From contig NZ_JAELYA010000013.1 in NCBI RefSeq assembly GCF_017589465.1, positions 19,342 through 83,341 on the forward strand: a stretch of 64,000 nucleotides of DNA. Reading direction: 5' to 3'. The notes under the pieces are model-generated. The model did not search any database and was not told the origin of the DNA. It was given only the letters and a program-made list of their open reading frames with translations. Below are positions 34,079 to 44,040 of this stretch, piece by piece. The position numbers and the translations under genes were made by a program. The first letter of the stretch is position 1. Each line of letters opens with the position of its first letter. The DNA comes from Pseudomonas schmalbachii (lineage in GTDB: Bacteria; Pseudomonadota; Gammaproteobacteria; Pseudomonadales; Pseudomonadaceae).

Positions 34079-35278
34079 TCACGGCAGGAAATGCTGCAGC
34101 AGGTCGTTGAGGAACAGCTGGCCGCGCTCCGTCGGGCGCAGGCGTTCGGCGTCGTCGGCCAGCAGGCCTTCGCTGCGCGCCAGGCGGCAGGCGGCTTCGA
34201 TGCTCTCCAGCGGCAGGCCGGTGCGTTCGCTGTATAGCGCGGTGGGTACGCCGTCGGTCAGGCGCAGGACGTTCATCATGAACTCGAAGGGCAGGTCGGC
34301 CGCTTCCAGCAGGCGTTCGCCGGCCTGGAAGCTTTTCGCCGGGTTCAGGTAGTCCTTCGGCAGGCGAGTCTTCCAGGTGCGCCAGATGCGGCCGTCCGGG
34401 CTGCTCAGCTTGGCGTGGGCGCCGGCGCCGATGCCGAGGAAGTCGCCGAAGCTCCAGTAGTTCAGGTTGTGCCGGGCGCGGCGGCCGTCGCGGGCGTAGG
34501 CGGAGGTTTCGTACTGCACGTAACCGGCCTCTGCCAGGCGCGCCTGGCCGGCTTCCTGGATTTCCCACAGTGCGTCGTCTTCCGGCAGCTCCGGCGGCTG
34601 GCTCCAGAACACCGTGTTCGGCTCCATGGTCAGTTGGTACCAGGAGATATGCGTCGGGTTCAGGGCGATGGCCTGTTCGAGGTCGGAGAGGGCGTCGGCG
34701 ACGCTCTGGTCCGGCAGGCCGTGCATCAGGTCGAGGTTGAAGTTGTCGAAGCCGGCCTGGCGCGCCATGTCCGCCGCGCGTACCGCCTCGTCGCCGTCGT
34801 GGATGCGCCCGAGGGCCTTGAGCTTCTCGGCCTGGAAACTCTGCACGCCGATCGACAGACGATTGACGCCACGCCTGCGGTAGTCGGCGAATTTGGCCTG
34901 TTCGAAGGTACCGGGGTTGGCTTCCAGGGTGATCTCGATGTCCGGCTCGAAGCCGACTTCCTGCTCCAGGCCATCGAGGATGCGGCCGATGGCGTCGGCG
35001 GAGAACAGGCTGGGGGTGCCGCCGCCGAAGAAGATCGAGGTCAGCTTGCGTCCGTGAACGTGCGCCAGGTCGGCGTGCAGGTCGGCGAGCAGCGCGGCGA
35101 CGTAGTCGTCTTCCGGCAGCTCAGGGCCGGCGGCGTGGGAGTTGAAGTCGCAGTACGGGCATTTGCGCACGCACCAGGGGATATGGACGTACGCGGAGAG
35201 GGGCGGCAGGCGGAACGCGGAAGCCGGAGACTCGGCGCCGCTCCCGGCTTCGAGCCTCGAGCTTCCTGGGGTGTTCAT
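34079..35278 (-). CDS. hemW: Radical SAM protein HemW (HemN-like)
   Basis: HemW is a heme chaperone of the coproporphyrinogen-dehydrogenase-like radical SAM family (399 residues), not a true HemN. The cluster motif is CVRKCPYC near residue 39-46, and the GGGTPS SAM glycine motif follows. The C-terminal HemN domain is present. The start ATG at 35278 overlaps the rdgB stop (ATGA), which supports it. Residues 3-23 ([20 protein letters not shown]) look like translated intergenic repeat rather than conserved HemW. It is last in metX-metW-DUF4426-rdgB-hemW. Confidence 0.93.
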   Translation of the reverse strand: MNTPGSSRLEAGSGAESPASAFRLPPLSAYVHIPWCVRKCPYCDFNSHAAGPELPEDDYVAALLADLHADLAHVHGRKLTSIFFGGGTPSLFSADAIGRILDGLEQEVGFEPDIEITLEANPGTFEQAKFADYRRRGVNRLSIGVQSFQAEKLKALGRIHDGDEAVRAADMARQAGFDNFNLDLMHGLPDQSVADALSDLEQAIALNPTHISWYQLTMEPNTVFWSQPPELPEDDALWEIQEAGQARLAEAGYVQYETSAYARDGRRARHNLNYWSFGDFLGIGAGAHAKLSSPDGRIWRTWKTRLPKDYLNPAKSFQAGERLLEAADLPFEFMMNVLRLTDGVPTALYSERTGLPLESIEAACRLARSEGLLADDAERLRPTERGQLFLNDLLQHFLP

Positions 35279-35868
35279 AAGCCCAGCCGTTGCTTCAGCA
35301 GTGCCATCGCGCGGGCGCGGTGGCTGATGCGGTTCTTGTCTTCCGCGGCGAGTTCGGCGCTGGAGCATTCGCGCTCCGGCACCCAGAACAGCGGGTCGTA
35401 GCCGAAGCCGTTGGCGCCGCGCGCTTCATGGAGGATGCTGCCTTCCCAGATGCCTTCGCAGAGGATCGGCAGTGGGTCGTCGGCATGGCGGACCAGGGCC
35501 AGCACGCTGACGAACTGTGCGCCGCGCTCGGCGTCCGGCACGTTCTTCAGCACGTCCAGCAGCTTGGCGTTGTTCGCCGCGTCGCCCTTGCCGTCGGCGT
35601 AGCGTGCGGAATAGATGCCCGGCGCGCCGCCTAGATGGTCCACGGCGAGGCCGGAGTCATCCGCCAGCGCCGGCAGGCCGGACACCCGCGCGGCGTTGCG
35701 CGCCTTGAGGATGGCGTTCTCGACGAAGGACAGGCCGGTCTCTTCCGGTTCCACGTCGCTGAATTCGCCGATGGAGCGCACGCGCACATGCTCGCCGAGC
35801 ATGGCCTGCAGTTCCTTGAGTTTGCCGGCGTTGTGACTGGCCAGCACCAGTTGTTCGAGCTTGATCAT
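35275..35868 (-). CDS. rdgB: XTP/dITP pyrophosphatase
   Basis: RdgB removes non-canonical purine nucleotides (dITP, XTP) to prevent their use in DNA. It has 197 residues. Motifs are [41 protein letters not shown], and the C-terminal [13 protein letters not shown]. It overlaps both neighbours by 4 bases (DUF4426 upstream, hemW downstream), indicating one tightly coupled operon. Confidence 0.96.
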   Translation of the reverse strand: MIKLEQLVLASHNAGKLKELQAMLGEHVRVRSIGEFSDVEPEETGLSFVENAILKARNAARVSGLPALADDSGLAVDHLGGAPGIYSARYADGKGDAANNAKLLDVLKNVPDAERGAQFVSVLALVRHADDPLPILCEGIWEGSILHEARGANGFGYDPLFWVPERECSSAELAAEDKNRISHRARAMALLKQRLGL

Positions 35869-36287
35869 TCGTCCGGGAAAATTTCCTGCATGAACTGGAA
35901 GCTTTGCGGCGCTTCCTTGCCGGCCTGGACCTGGATGTTGAAGGTCAGGGTTTCGCGTTGCGTGATGGGGAACTGCGCAAGGTAATAGACCGCGCCTTCC
36001 TCGGCCACGCGCTTGAAGTTCAGCGTGGTCTCCTGGCCGAGCAGGTTCTTGGCGGAGCCGGATACGGTGGCGTCTATCGGCTTGCCGGCGGCGTCCTGCG
36101 GCACGATGTTGACCACGCCCTGGGTCTTGCTGCGCACCAGGCCGACCGCGGCGGCCACGTTGGGCTGCAGGAAGCTGGAGTTGAGCACCATGTAGTGGAC
36201 CTGGATGTCACCCAGGCGCTTCACCTGTTCGGCGAAGGCCGGTGCGGCGAGGAAGAGGCAGAGCAAAAGGGCAGTCAGGCGGCGCAT
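35865..36287 (-). CDS. DUF4426 family exported protein
   Basis: This 140-residue protein has a signal peptide ([19 protein letters not shown], then EQVKRLGDI). The mature DUF4426 domain contains [30 protein letters not shown] and [12 protein letters not shown]. The function is unknown. It lies between metW and rdgB in the same operon in many Pseudomonas, with a 4-base overlap with rdgB. Confidence 0.9.
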   Translation of the reverse strand: MRRLTALLLCLFLAAPAFAEQVKRLGDIQVHYMVLNSSFLQPNVAAAVGLVRSKTQGVVNIVPQDAAGKPIDATVSGSAKNLLGQETTLNFKRVAEEGAVYYLAQFPITQRETLTFNIQVQAGKEAPQSFQFMQEIFPDE

Positions 36288-36319
36288 TGTGGTTCTCCTG
36301 GGCGCGGTGGCGTGGCGGG

Positions 36320-36940
36320 TCAGACGGCGAAGCGATGGTCCTGCACGCCGGGGCCGCTGATCCGGTAAATGCCGATCTCTCCCAACAGATTAGGCCAAAC
36401 TCGGCATTGCCAGCGGTGCCGGTGCTCGCGGTCCACCGCCATGTGGTCGAGCACGCGCAGCCGCTTCTCGCGGCACAGCGCCTCGAAGTCCTTGAAGGTG
36501 CAGAAGTGGATGTTCGGCGTGTTGTACCAGGTGTACGGCAGGAACTCGGAAACCGGCATCCGGCCGTTGCGCAGCAGGTCCCAGCGGCAGCGCCAGTGGC
36601 CGAAGTTGGGGAAGGTGATGATGCAGGTGCGGCCGACCCGCAGCATCTCTTCGAGAATCCGGTCCGGGTAGTGCACGGCCTGCAGCGCCTGGGTCATCAC
36701 CACCACGTCGAAGCTGTCGCTGGCGAAGTTGCCGAGGCCCTTGTCGAGGTCCTGCTCGATGACGTTCACACCATTTTCGATGCATTTGGTGATGTTTTCC
36801 GCATCGATCTCCAGCCCGTAGCCGCTGACCTGCTTGTGGTCGCGCAGCCAGGCGAGCAGTTCGCCGTCGCCGCAGCCGAGGTCGAGTACCCGGCTGCCGG
36901 CGGGAATCCAGTCTTTGATCATGTCCAGATCGGCGCGCAT
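36320..36940 (-). CDS. metW: Methionine biosynthesis protein MetW
   Basis: MetW is a small class I SAM-dependent methyltransferase-fold protein of 206 residues. Features are RVLDLGCGDGELLAWL (SAM-binding motif I), VIEQDLDKGLGNFASDSFDVVV, and ITFPNFGHWRCRWDLL. It works with MetX in the homoserine acylation branch of methionine synthesis in Pseudomonas. It starts 9 bases after the metX stop. Confidence 0.95.
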   Translation of the reverse strand: MRADLDMIKDWIPAGSRVLDLGCGDGELLAWLRDHKQVSGYGLEIDAENITKCIENGVNVIEQDLDKGLGNFASDSFDVVVMTQALQAVHYPDRILEEMLRVGRTCIITFPNFGHWRCRWDLLRNGRMPVSEFLPYTWYNTPNIHFCTFKDFEALCREKRLRVLDHMAVDREHRHRWQCRVWPNLLGEIGIYRISGPGVQDHRFAV

Positions 36941-36948
36941 GGTGGTCC

Positions 36949-38088
36949 TTATACGCTGATGCGCTTCATGTAAGCGCTGAATGCTTGCAGGTAGCGGGGT
37001 ATCGGAATGAGGAAGGCGTCGTGGCCCTGCGGCGCGTCGATGTCCAGGTAGGTGACGTTCTTCTTCGCCGCCAGCAGGGCGTCGACCATCTCCCGCGAGC
37101 GGGCCGGGGAGAAGCGCCAGTCGGTGGTGAAGGACATCAGGCAGAAGTCCGCCTTGACGTGCTCCAGGGTCTTGGCCAGGTCGCCGCCGTGGGCCGCCGC
37201 CGGGTCGAAGTAGTCCAGCGCCTTGGTCATCAGCAGGTAGGTGTTGGCGTCGAAGCGGGTGGAGAACTCCTCGCCCTGGTAGCGCAGGTAGCTCTCGACC
37301 TGGAATTCCACGCTGCTCAGGTCGTAGTTGAGCTTGTCGGCCTTCATCACGCGGCCGAATTTCTCGCCCATGGCGTCATCCGACAGGTAGGTGATGTGGC
37401 CGACCATGCGCGCGAGGATCAGGCCGCGCCTGGGGATCACGCCCTTTTCCTGGAAGTGTCCGCCATGGAACTCCGGGTCGGAGAGGATCGCCTGCCGGGC
37501 CACCTCGTTGAAGGCGATGTTCTGCGCCGACAGCTTCGGCGCGCTGGCGATGTTCAGGCAGTGGCGCACGCGCTCCGGGTAGCTGATGGTCCATTGCAGC
37601 GCCTGCATGCCGCCGAGGCTGCCGCCGACCACCGCGGCCCATTGCTGGATGCCCAGGCGGTCGGCCAGGCGCGCCTGGCTGTGGACCCAGTCTTCCACCG
37701 TGATCACCGGGAAATCGGCACCGTAGACCTTGCCGGTGGCCGGATTGCGGCTGCCGGGGCCGGTGGAGCCGTTGCAGCCGCCAAGGTTGTTCAGCGCGAC
37801 GACGAAGAACTTGCGGGTGTCGATGGGTTTTCCCGGACCGATGCAGCTGTCCCACCAGCCCGGCTTGCGCTCTTCCGTGCTGTGGTAGCCGGCGGCGTGG
37901 TGGTGGCCGGAGAGGGCATGGCAGATCAGCACGGCGTTGCTGCGCGCCGCGTTGAGTTCGCCGTAGGTCTCGATCACCAGCTGGTATTCGGGAAGCGTCT
38001 TGCCGCAGGCGAGGGCCAGCGGTTCGCTGAAGTGCAAGGTCTGGGGGGAGACCAGACCGACGGAATCTTCGGGGAAGACTGTAGGCAT
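36949..38088 (-). CDS. metX: Homoserine O-acyltransferase MetX
   Basis: This 379-residue alpha/beta-hydrolase-fold acyltransferase makes O-acylhomoserine for methionine synthesis. The nucleophile is Ser157 in [12 protein letters not shown]. The His is in PQGHDAFL near the C-terminus and the Asp is in TTDWRFSP. In Pseudomonas the enzyme uses succinyl-CoA as donor (MetX with succinyl specificity). The exact donor cannot be read with confidence here. It is the first gene of the operon. Confidence 0.94.
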   Translation of the reverse strand: MPTVFPEDSVGLVSPQTLHFSEPLALACGKTLPEYQLVIETYGELNAARSNAVLICHALSGHHHAAGYHSTEERKPGWWDSCIGPGKPIDTRKFFVVALNNLGGCNGSTGPGSRNPATGKVYGADFPVITVEDWVHSQARLADRLGIQQWAAVVGGSLGGMQALQWTISYPERVRHCLNIASAPKLSAQNIAFNEVARQAILSDPEFHGGHFQEKGVIPRRGLILARMVGHITYLSDDAMGEKFGRVMKADKLNYDLSSVEFQVESYLRYQGEEFSTRFDANTYLLMTKALDYFDPAAAHGGDLAKTLEHVKADFCLMSFTTDWRFSPARSREMVDALLAAKKNVTYLDIDAPQGHDAFLIPIPRYLQAFSAYMKRISV

Positions 38089-38174
38089 CGACCCAGCTCT
38101 GGAATTTAAGGAGGCGCCAGTCTAAAGAGCACCGCCACCTGCGGCAAGCGCCCGGCGCGCCTGTTGCGGGGGCT

Positions 38175-40142
38175 TCAGGCCCGTTGCGAGCCGTGCAGGG
38201 CGACCACCTTGGCCTGCCGCTTGAGCGGCGGCGGGCGGCGCAGCTGGCGCAGGATGTCCGCGGCTTCCTCCAGCTGCTTCTCCAGTTCGTCCCGGTAGCG
38301 GTCGAGCTGCAGGGAGCGCTGGCGGGCCTGCTGGGTTTCCTGGGCCAGGGATTTCAGACGCAGCATGTGGGTTTCCAGCATCTGCTTGTGTTCCAGGCTG
38401 TACTGCATCAGCGGGATCAGCGCGTCGGCGGACCAGTGGTCGATGTCGTTGCGCAGGTTCTGGTACAGGCCGACCACTTCCTGGGCCAGGGTGGAGATGA
38501 AACGCCGGGTCAGCAGGCGCTGCTCGGTGAGCAGGGTCTTCAGCTCCATGCGGAAGATGTCGGCCTTCTCCTTCAGGCTGGCCAGCTCGCGCAGGTAGGG
38601 CTCGACCTTGAAGCGTGGGGCGTTCAGGGTGTTCAGCGGATTTTCCTGGTTATGCCGCGCGTAGATCGCCTCGACCATGCGGTTGGCCAGGTCGGCTTCG
38701 TGGCGCAGGTTGGTCAGGTCGCTTTCCACGGTGCGGAAGAAGTGCGAAATGGCCTGGCTCATGCCGACGGTGGTCCAGCTGCCGCTGAGTTTCTCCCGCA
38801 CCTGGGACAGGTGCAGTTCCAGGCGCTCGGGTTTGACCGCCTCGCGCAGCAGTTCGCCCTGGTGGCGCAGCAGTTTCTGGTTGGTCTTCAGGCCGAGCAG
38901 GCGCTTGTGGTGGGTGCCGTGGTCGTCGCGGGTCTTGGAGGTCAGGTCGAACAGGGTCTGGCCGTTGTCCTGCTGCTGGCTTTCCAGCTGGGCCTGCTGC
39001 TCGCGGACTTTTTCCAGGCGCACGCGCAGGCTGTTGTGGCTGTTGCTCACCAGGCTGAGGAGGTGGTCGAGCACGGCGTCCTGCAGCAGCTTTTCCTTCT
39101 GCGCGACGATGCGTTCGCAGAGCAGGTCCTCCAGCCTGCCCAACTGGCTGCGTTCGAGAAGTTCACGGTCGCCGCGAATCTTCGCCAGCAGCGCCTGTTT
39201 GGCCGACAGCGGCAGCACTTCGTCGTTGGACAGGCCGAGCTGGCGGGCGACGGTGTCCTGCACGCGCTCGATCTCCAGCTGGACGAAGTAGTCGCCGGCG
39301 AGGTCGTCCCACAGCACGTCGATCTTGTTCAGCACCGCGTAGAGGCTGGCCTGGCCGTCATCGCCCAGGCGCCGCACGTGGTTCTGCCACATCGCCATGT
39401 CGGAGGCGGTGACGCCGGTGTCGGCGGACAGCAGGAAGAGGATCGACTGGGCGTTGGGCAGCATCGACAGGGTCAGTTCCGGCTCGCTGCCCAGCGCATT
39501 CAGGCCGGGGGTGTCGAGGATGCGCAGGCCCTGGCGCAGCAGCGGGTGGTCGAAGTTGACCAGCGCGTGCCGCCAGGCCGGCACCTGCACCATGTCCGGC
39601 TTGCCGGCGCTTTCCAGCTGGTCCGGGAGGAAGCCGAGCTGGATCGCCTGCTCGACCGGCAGGACCTTGGTCGCCGCCACCTGGCTGAACGCCAGCGCCA
39701 TGTTGGCCGGGTCGGAGGCGTCGAGGGGGATGTTCACCCAGTGCCCGGGCGAGCGCTTGAACTGCGCGATGCTGGCGTCGGACATGCGCGTCTCGATCGG
39801 CAGCAGGCGGATGTAGGGGTGGCCGGAGGCGGGGTCGTAGAACAGCTCGGTGGGGCACATGGTGGTGCGCCCGGCCTGGGAAGGCAGCATGCGCTGGCCG
39901 TAGGCGGAGAAGAACAGGCTGTTGATCAGTTCGGACTTGCCGCGGGAATACTCGCCGACGAAGGCCAGGGTGATGTGATCGAGGCGCAGCAGGCGCAGGG
40001 AGCGTTCGAGTCGGCTGTCGATGTTGGGCGTGTTCAGCCGGCAGCGTTCGAGCCAGTCACGATAACGGGAGATTTCCCGGACCAAATCCCGCTTCCAGCT
40101 GACGTATGCGTCGATCTGCTGACTGAGTTGTTCCATGCCCAT
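38175..40142 (-). CDS. Dynamin-like GTPase
   Basis: This 655-residue protein has an N-terminal GTPase domain: P-loop GEYSRGKS (63-70), switch region RTTMCPTEL, the G3 motif LDTPGLNALG (about residue 207-216), and the G4 motif LNKID (about 270). The C-terminal 330 residues are long amphipathic helices and coiled coil, as in bacterial dynamin/Dynamin_N proteins. It may act on membranes. The function in Pseudomonas is not established. It is a single gene between DUF167 and metX. An alternative start at Met3 is possible. Confidence 0.85.
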   Translation of the reverse strand: MGMEQLSQQIDAYVSWKRDLVREISRYRDWLERCRLNTPNIDSRLERSLRLLRLDHITLAFVGEYSRGKSELINSLFFSAYGQRMLPSQAGRTTMCPTELFYDPASGHPYIRLLPIETRMSDASIAQFKRSPGHWVNIPLDASDPANMALAFSQVAATKVLPVEQAIQLGFLPDQLESAGKPDMVQVPAWRHALVNFDHPLLRQGLRILDTPGLNALGSEPELTLSMLPNAQSILFLLSADTGVTASDMAMWQNHVRRLGDDGQASLYAVLNKIDVLWDDLAGDYFVQLEIERVQDTVARQLGLSNDEVLPLSAKQALLAKIRGDRELLERSQLGRLEDLLCERIVAQKEKLLQDAVLDHLLSLVSNSHNSLRVRLEKVREQQAQLESQQQDNGQTLFDLTSKTRDDHGTHHKRLLGLKTNQKLLRHQGELLREAVKPERLELHLSQVREKLSGSWTTVGMSQAISHFFRTVESDLTNLRHEADLANRMVEAIYARHNQENPLNTLNAPRFKVEPYLRELASLKEKADIFRMELKTLLTEQRLLTRRFISTLAQEVVGLYQNLRNDIDHWSADALIPLMQYSLEHKQMLETHMLRLKSLAQETQQARQRSLQLDRYRDELEKQLEEAADILRQLRRPPPLKRQAKVVALHGSQRA

Positions 40143-40267
40143 CCAGGCCGTCCTTTGGTTCGCGCATCCACTGCAGTGAAAGAGGGGGAGGATGCCAAGG
40201 AGTATGGGTGGGCTGGCGGTACTGTCAATTCTCCGGCGGAATTGCTGGAGCCTGTGGTCGGTGAGCG

Positions 40268-40558
40268 CTACCGAACGGTAATTCCAAGCTCTTCTGGAAG
40301 TCGGGTGGGGCGGGGGATGCGTACGCGCTTCTGTCGGTTCAGTTCGCCGCTGATCAGTTGCACGGCGCTCTTCGGTACCCCGAAGGCCTTGGCGAGGAAG
40401 GCCATGAGGTGCGCGTTGGCCTTGCCCTCCACCGGCGGGGCGGTGAGGCGGATCTTCAGGCGCTCGCCATGCAGCCCGGCGAACTCGTCACGGCTCGCCT
40501 TGGGCTGCAGGTGGCAATCGAGGATCAGGTCCTCGCCGTCCCAGCGGTAGAAGCTCAT
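40268..40558 (-). CDS. yggU: DUF167 family protein (YggU)
   Basis: This 96-residue protein of the YggU/DUF167 family has SFYRWDGEDLILDCHLQPKA, KIRLTAPPVEGKANAHLMAFL and LISGELNRQKRVRI. Members are small basic proteins of unknown function. It is downstream of yggT, but a 117-bp palindromic repeat lies between them. The gene order yggS-proC-yggT-yggU is conserved. Confidence 0.93.
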   Translation of the reverse strand: MSFYRWDGEDLILDCHLQPKASRDEFAGLHGERLKIRLTAPPVEGKANAHLMAFLAKAFGVPKSAVQLISGELNRQKRVRIPRPTRLPEELGITVR

Positions 40559-40571
40559 AAAAAGACCTTTG

Positions 40572-40688
40572 GAGCTGGCGAGCTAGAGCGAGACAAGGCG
40601 AAAGCAGCCGAGGATGCGGAGTTTACGAGCTGTAAATGAGCAATCCGAGGCTGCTTTCAACGCAGTATCGCCGACGCGCAGCAGCTCC
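40572..40688. repeat. Dispersed long palindromic repeat (copy 2)
   Basis: Terminal arms ggagctg (40572-40578) and cagctcc (40682-40688) enclose gagacaaggcg, gcagccgagga, gcggagtttacgag, gtaaatgagca and tccgaggctg. These are shared in reverse orientation with the copy at 18911-19051. It lies between yggT and DUF167. Confidence 0.78.
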
Positions 40689-40693
40689 CTTCC

Positions 40694-41287
40694 TTACATG
40701 AACGGGCTGAGGATCTGGGGCATCCCGGTCATCGCGGCGAGATTACCGATCACCAGCATGTCCACCAGTTTGATCGCAATAAAGGCGAAGATCGGCGAAA
40801 TATCCAGGCCGCCGAGGTTCGGCAGCAGCTTGCGGAACGGCATCAGCAGCGGTTCGCAGATCTGGTTCACCAGTTGCGCGCCGGGGTTGTAGCTGCCGGG
40901 GGCGACCCAGGAGAGGATCACGCTGACGATCAGGGCGAAGAAGAACACCTTGAGGAACAGCGAGGTCACGGCGATCACCGACCACACCAATAGTTGCAGG
41001 ATGTAACCGCCGACGCCGTAGCCCATCAGGGTGAGGGTGACGATCATCAGCACCAGCTGCACCAGGATGGCCAGCACCAGCGACGCCAGGTCGATGCCGC
41101 CGAAGCCGGGGATGATCTTGCGCAGCGGGTTCAGCAGCGGCTTGGTGGCGCGCACGATGAACTGGCTGAGCGGGTTGTAGAAGTCGGCGCGGACCAGTTG
41201 CAGGATGAAACGCAGCAGGACGATCAGCAGGTAGAGGCTGCCCAGGGTCTGGATGACGTAGATGGCAGCGGTGGAAAGGCCGGTCAT
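40694..41287 (-). CDS. yggT: YggT family integral membrane protein
   Basis: This 197-residue membrane protein has two tandem YGGT repeats. The first has LLRFILQLVRADFYNPLSQF and PLLNPLRKIIPGFGGIDLAS. The second has VILSWVAPGSYNPGAQLVNQ and PLLMPFRKLLPNLGGLDISP. YggT has been linked to osmotic or potassium stress, but its role is not settled. The start at 41287 matches MTGLSTAAIYVIQTLGS. It lies 13 bases after proC. Confidence 0.94.
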   Translation of the reverse strand: MTGLSTAAIYVIQTLGSLYLLIVLLRFILQLVRADFYNPLSQFIVRATKPLLNPLRKIIPGFGGIDLASLVLAILVQLVLMIVTLTLMGYGVGGYILQLLVWSVIAVTSLFLKVFFFALIVSVILSWVAPGSYNPGAQLVNQICEPLLMPFRKLLPNLGGLDISPIFAFIAIKLVDMLVIGNLAAMTGMPQILSPFM

Positions 41288-41300
41288 TAAATTCCCCTTT

Positions 41301-42119
41301 TCATTGACCCAGTTGTTCGGCCAGCTCGGCGGAGCGGTGGTCGGCGGCGCCCAGCGCCTGTTCGACCAGCCCCTCGAATCCATTGGCCTGGAAGGACTTG
41401 ATGGCAGCCTCGGTGGTGCCGTTGGGTGAAGTCACGCGACGGCGCAGTTCGGCCGGTTCGACATCGCTGTCGACTGCCATCTTCGCCGCGCCGAGGGCGG
41501 TCTGCAAAGTCAGGCGGGCGGCGACATCACGGCTCAGGCCGAGCTTCTCGCCGGCGGCGGTCATCGCCTCCATCATCAGGAAGAAGTAGGCCGGGCCGCT
41601 GCCGGAAACCGCAGTCACCGCGTCGATCTGCTTCTCCTCGTCCAGCCACAGGGCGATGCCGACCGCGCTCAGCAGTTGCTCGGCCTGGTCGCGCTGTTCG
41701 GCGCTGACCTGGGCGTTGGCATACAGGCCGCTGGCGCCGAGGCTGACCAGTGCCGGAGTGTTCGGCATGCAGCGCACGATGGGCCGGGCGCCGAGCCAGC
41801 GCTCCAGGCTGGCGCAGGGGATGCCGGCGGCGATGGAGACGATCAGTTGGCCGGCCGACAGGTGCGCGGCCAGCGGCTCGCAGACCTGCTTCATGACCTG
41901 CGGCTTGACCGCCAGAACCACCACGTCGGCATCCTTCACCGCGCTGGCGTTGTCCTCGAAGACCTCGATGCCGTGCTCGGCGGCGATCTTCGCGCGCTGC
42001 TCGGCGCCCGGGTCGCTGGCGCGCAGGTTGGCGGCGGGCACGCCCTGGGCGCGCAGGCCGCCGATCAGGCTGGCGGCCATGTTGCCGGCGCCGACGAATG
42101 CGATGCGGATATTGCTCAT
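41301..42119 (-). CDS. proC: Pyrroline-5-carboxylate reductase
   Basis: ProC catalyses the last step of proline synthesis with NAD(P)H. It has 272 residues. The Rossmann motif is FVGAGNMAASLIGG near the N-terminus. Others are AVKPQVMKQV, MPNTPALVSLGASGLY, and the C-terminal signature VTAVSGSGPAYFF and RRRVTSPNGTTEAAI. It is between yggS and yggT. Confidence 0.97.
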   Translation of the reverse strand: MSNIRIAFVGAGNMAASLIGGLRAQGVPAANLRASDPGAEQRAKIAAEHGIEVFEDNASAVKDADVVVLAVKPQVMKQVCEPLAAHLSAGQLIVSIAAGIPCASLERWLGARPIVRCMPNTPALVSLGASGLYANAQVSAEQRDQAEQLLSAVGIALWLDEEKQIDAVTAVSGSGPAYFFLMMEAMTAAGEKLGLSRDVAARLTLQTALGAAKMAVDSDVEPAELRRRVTSPNGTTEAAIKSFQANGFEGLVEQALGAADHRSAELAEQLGQ

Positions 42120-42150
42120 GGGGTCGTTCTTCCTTTGCTGGTGAGGCCGC

Positions 42151-42840
42151 TCATGGCTGGGCGCCGTAGTCGCGGGCGCCGAACAGGGCGGTGCCGATGC
42201 GCACCCAGGTGGCGCCTTCGGCGATGGCGGCTTCGAGATCGTGGCTCATGCCCATGGACAGGGTGTCCAGGCCGAGGTTCAGGGAGTTCATCAGCTCGCG
42301 CAGGCGGGCGAATGCGGCGTGCTGTGCGGCGATGTCGTCGGTCGGTTCGGGAATCGCCATCAGGCCGCGCAGCGCCAGGTTCGGCAGCTTCGCCACGGCT
42401 GCGGCCAGGGCCGGCAATTCTTCGGGGGCGCAGCCGGACTTGCTGTCTTCGCCGCTGACATTCACCTGCAGGCAGACATTCAGCGGCGGCAGGCCGACGG
42501 GACGCTGCTCGGACAGGCGCTGGGCGATCTTCAGGCGGTCCACCGAGTGCACCCAGTGGAAATGCTCGGCGATGGGCCGCGTCTTGTTCGACTGGATCGG
42601 CCCGATGAAGTGCCAGGCGATCGGCAGGTCGGCCAGTTCGCCCTGCTTGGCGAGGGCTTCCTGCAGGTAGTTCTCGCCGAAATCGGCGATCCCCTCGGCG
42701 AAGGCTTCGCGGATGTCGGCGGCCGGCTTGGTCTTGCTCACCGCCAGCAGGCCTACGCCCGCGGCATCGCGCCCCGCAGCTTGCGCCGCCTCACGGATAC
42801 GCGCGCGAACCTTTGCAATATTGTTTGCTATCGTGGACAT
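42151..42840 (-). CDS. yggS: PLP homeostasis protein YggS
   Basis: This 229-residue PLP-binding protein of the alanine-racemase fold (PROSC/YggS) maintains PLP and amino-acid balance. The PLP Lys is in LLAVSKTKPAADI. Others are FGENYLQEAL, WHFIGPIQSNKTRPI, QVNVSGEDSKSGC and the C-terminal MGMSHDLEAAIAEGATWVRIGTALFG. The start at 42840 is the conserved MSTIANNIAKV; longer frames run into the pilT side. It is divergent from pilT. Confidence 0.95.
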   Translation of the reverse strand: MSTIANNIAKVRARIREAAQAAGRDAAGVGLLAVSKTKPAADIREAFAEGIADFGENYLQEALAKQGELADLPIAWHFIGPIQSNKTRPIAEHFHWVHSVDRLKIAQRLSEQRPVGLPPLNVCLQVNVSGEDSKSGCAPEELPALAAAVAKLPNLALRGLMAIPEPTDDIAAQHAAFARLRELMNSLNLGLDTLSMGMSHDLEAAIAEGATWVRIGTALFGARDYGAQP

Positions 42841-42913
42841 TACCTGCGCTCTGCCGCCCGGCCGCTGCGAATTCTGCGGCATTCTACCTGCTTGCATTCG
42901 ATTGGGGAGTCCC

Positions 42914-43948
42914 ATGGATATTACCGAGCTGCTCGCCTTCAGCGCCAAACAGGGCGCTTCGGACTTGCACCTCTCGGCCGGTCTGCCGCCGATGATCCGT
43001 ATCGATGGCGATGTGCGCCGGATCAACCTGCCTGCGCTCGATCACAAGCAGGTGCACTCGTTGATCTACGACATCATGAATGACAAGCAGCGCAAGGATT
43101 TCGAGGAATTCCTCGAAACCGACTTCTCCTTCGAAGTGCCTGGCGTGGCGCGTTTCCGGGTCAACGCATTCAACCAGAACCGTGGCGCCGGCGCGGTGTT
43201 CCGGACCATTCCCTCCAAGGTGCTGACCATGGAGGACCTCGGTTTGGGCGAGACCTTCAAGCGCATCGCCGACGTACCGCGCGGGCTGGTGCTGGTCACC
43301 GGGCCGACCGGTTCGGGTAAATCCACCTCGCTGGCGGCGCTGCTCGACTACCTGAACAACACCAAGTACAGCCACATCCTCACCGTCGAGGACCCGATCG
43401 AATTCGTCCACGAGTCGAAGAAGTGCCTGGTCAACCAGCGCGAGGTGCACCGCGACACCCTCGGCTTCAACGAGGCGCTGCGTTCGGCCCTGCGGGAAGA
43501 CCCGGACATCATCCTGGTCGGCGAGATGCGCGACCTGGAAACCATCCGCCTGGCGCTGACCGCGGCGGAAACCGGTCACCTGGTGTTCGGCACCCTGCAC
43601 ACCACCTCGGCGGCCAAGACCATCGACCGTATCGTCGACGTGTTCCCCGCCGAAGAGAAATCCATGGTCCGTTCGATGCTTTCCGAATCGCTGCAGGCGG
43701 TGATTTCCCAGACCCTGCTGAAGAAGATCGGCGGCGGCCGGGTGGCGGCCCACGAGATCATGATCGGCACCCCGGCGATCCGTAACCTGATCCGCGAGGA
43801 CAAGGTCGCGCAGATGTACTCGGCGATCCAGACCGGCGGTGCGATCGGCATGCAGACCCTGGACATGAGCCTGAAGAGCCTTGTCGCGAAAGGCCTGATT
43901 ACCCGGGATGCCGCCAAGGAAAAAGCCAAGATCCCGGAGAATTTTTAA
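42914..43948 (+). CDS. pilT: Type IV pilus retraction ATPase PilT
   Basis: PilT is the hexameric motor that depolymerises pilin and powers twitching. It has 344 residues, as in P. aeruginosa. Walker A is GPTGSGKSTS with Lys136. The Asp box is LTVEDPIEF, Walker B is IILVGEMRDLETI, and the His box is TGHLVFGTLHTTSA. The C-terminal AIRNLIREDKVAQ retraction motif is intact. The start at 42914 gives the canonical MDITELLAFSAKQGASDLHL. It is divergent from yggS, with about 73 bases between the starts. Confidence 0.98.
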   Translation: MDITELLAFSAKQGASDLHLSAGLPPMIRIDGDVRRINLPALDHKQVHSLIYDIMNDKQRKDFEEFLETDFSFEVPGVARFRVNAFNQNRGAGAVFRTIPSKVLTMEDLGLGETFKRIADVPRGLVLVTGPTGSGKSTSLAALLDYLNNTKYSHILTVEDPIEFVHESKKCLVNQREVHRDTLGFNEALRSALREDPDIILVGEMRDLETIRLALTAAETGHLVFGTLHTTSAAKTIDRIVDVFPAEEKSMVRSMLSESLQAVISQTLLKKIGGGRVAAHEIMIGTPAIRNLIREDKVAQMYSAIQTGGAIGMQTLDMSLKSLVAKGLITRDAAKEKAKIPENF

Positions 43949-44040
43949 GGGCCTAGGCCAGCGCCCCACCCGCGTCACACGCGCGCGAACGGGGCCCCGA
44001 GGATTCGATTGCGGACGGCGTGATCCAGGCGGGTATCCCT

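Noticed and set aside
34079..35278. Oxygen-independent coproporphyrinogen oxidase HemN
   Set aside because: Length, motif CVRKCPYC with no extra Cys, and operon position with rdgB indicate HemW.
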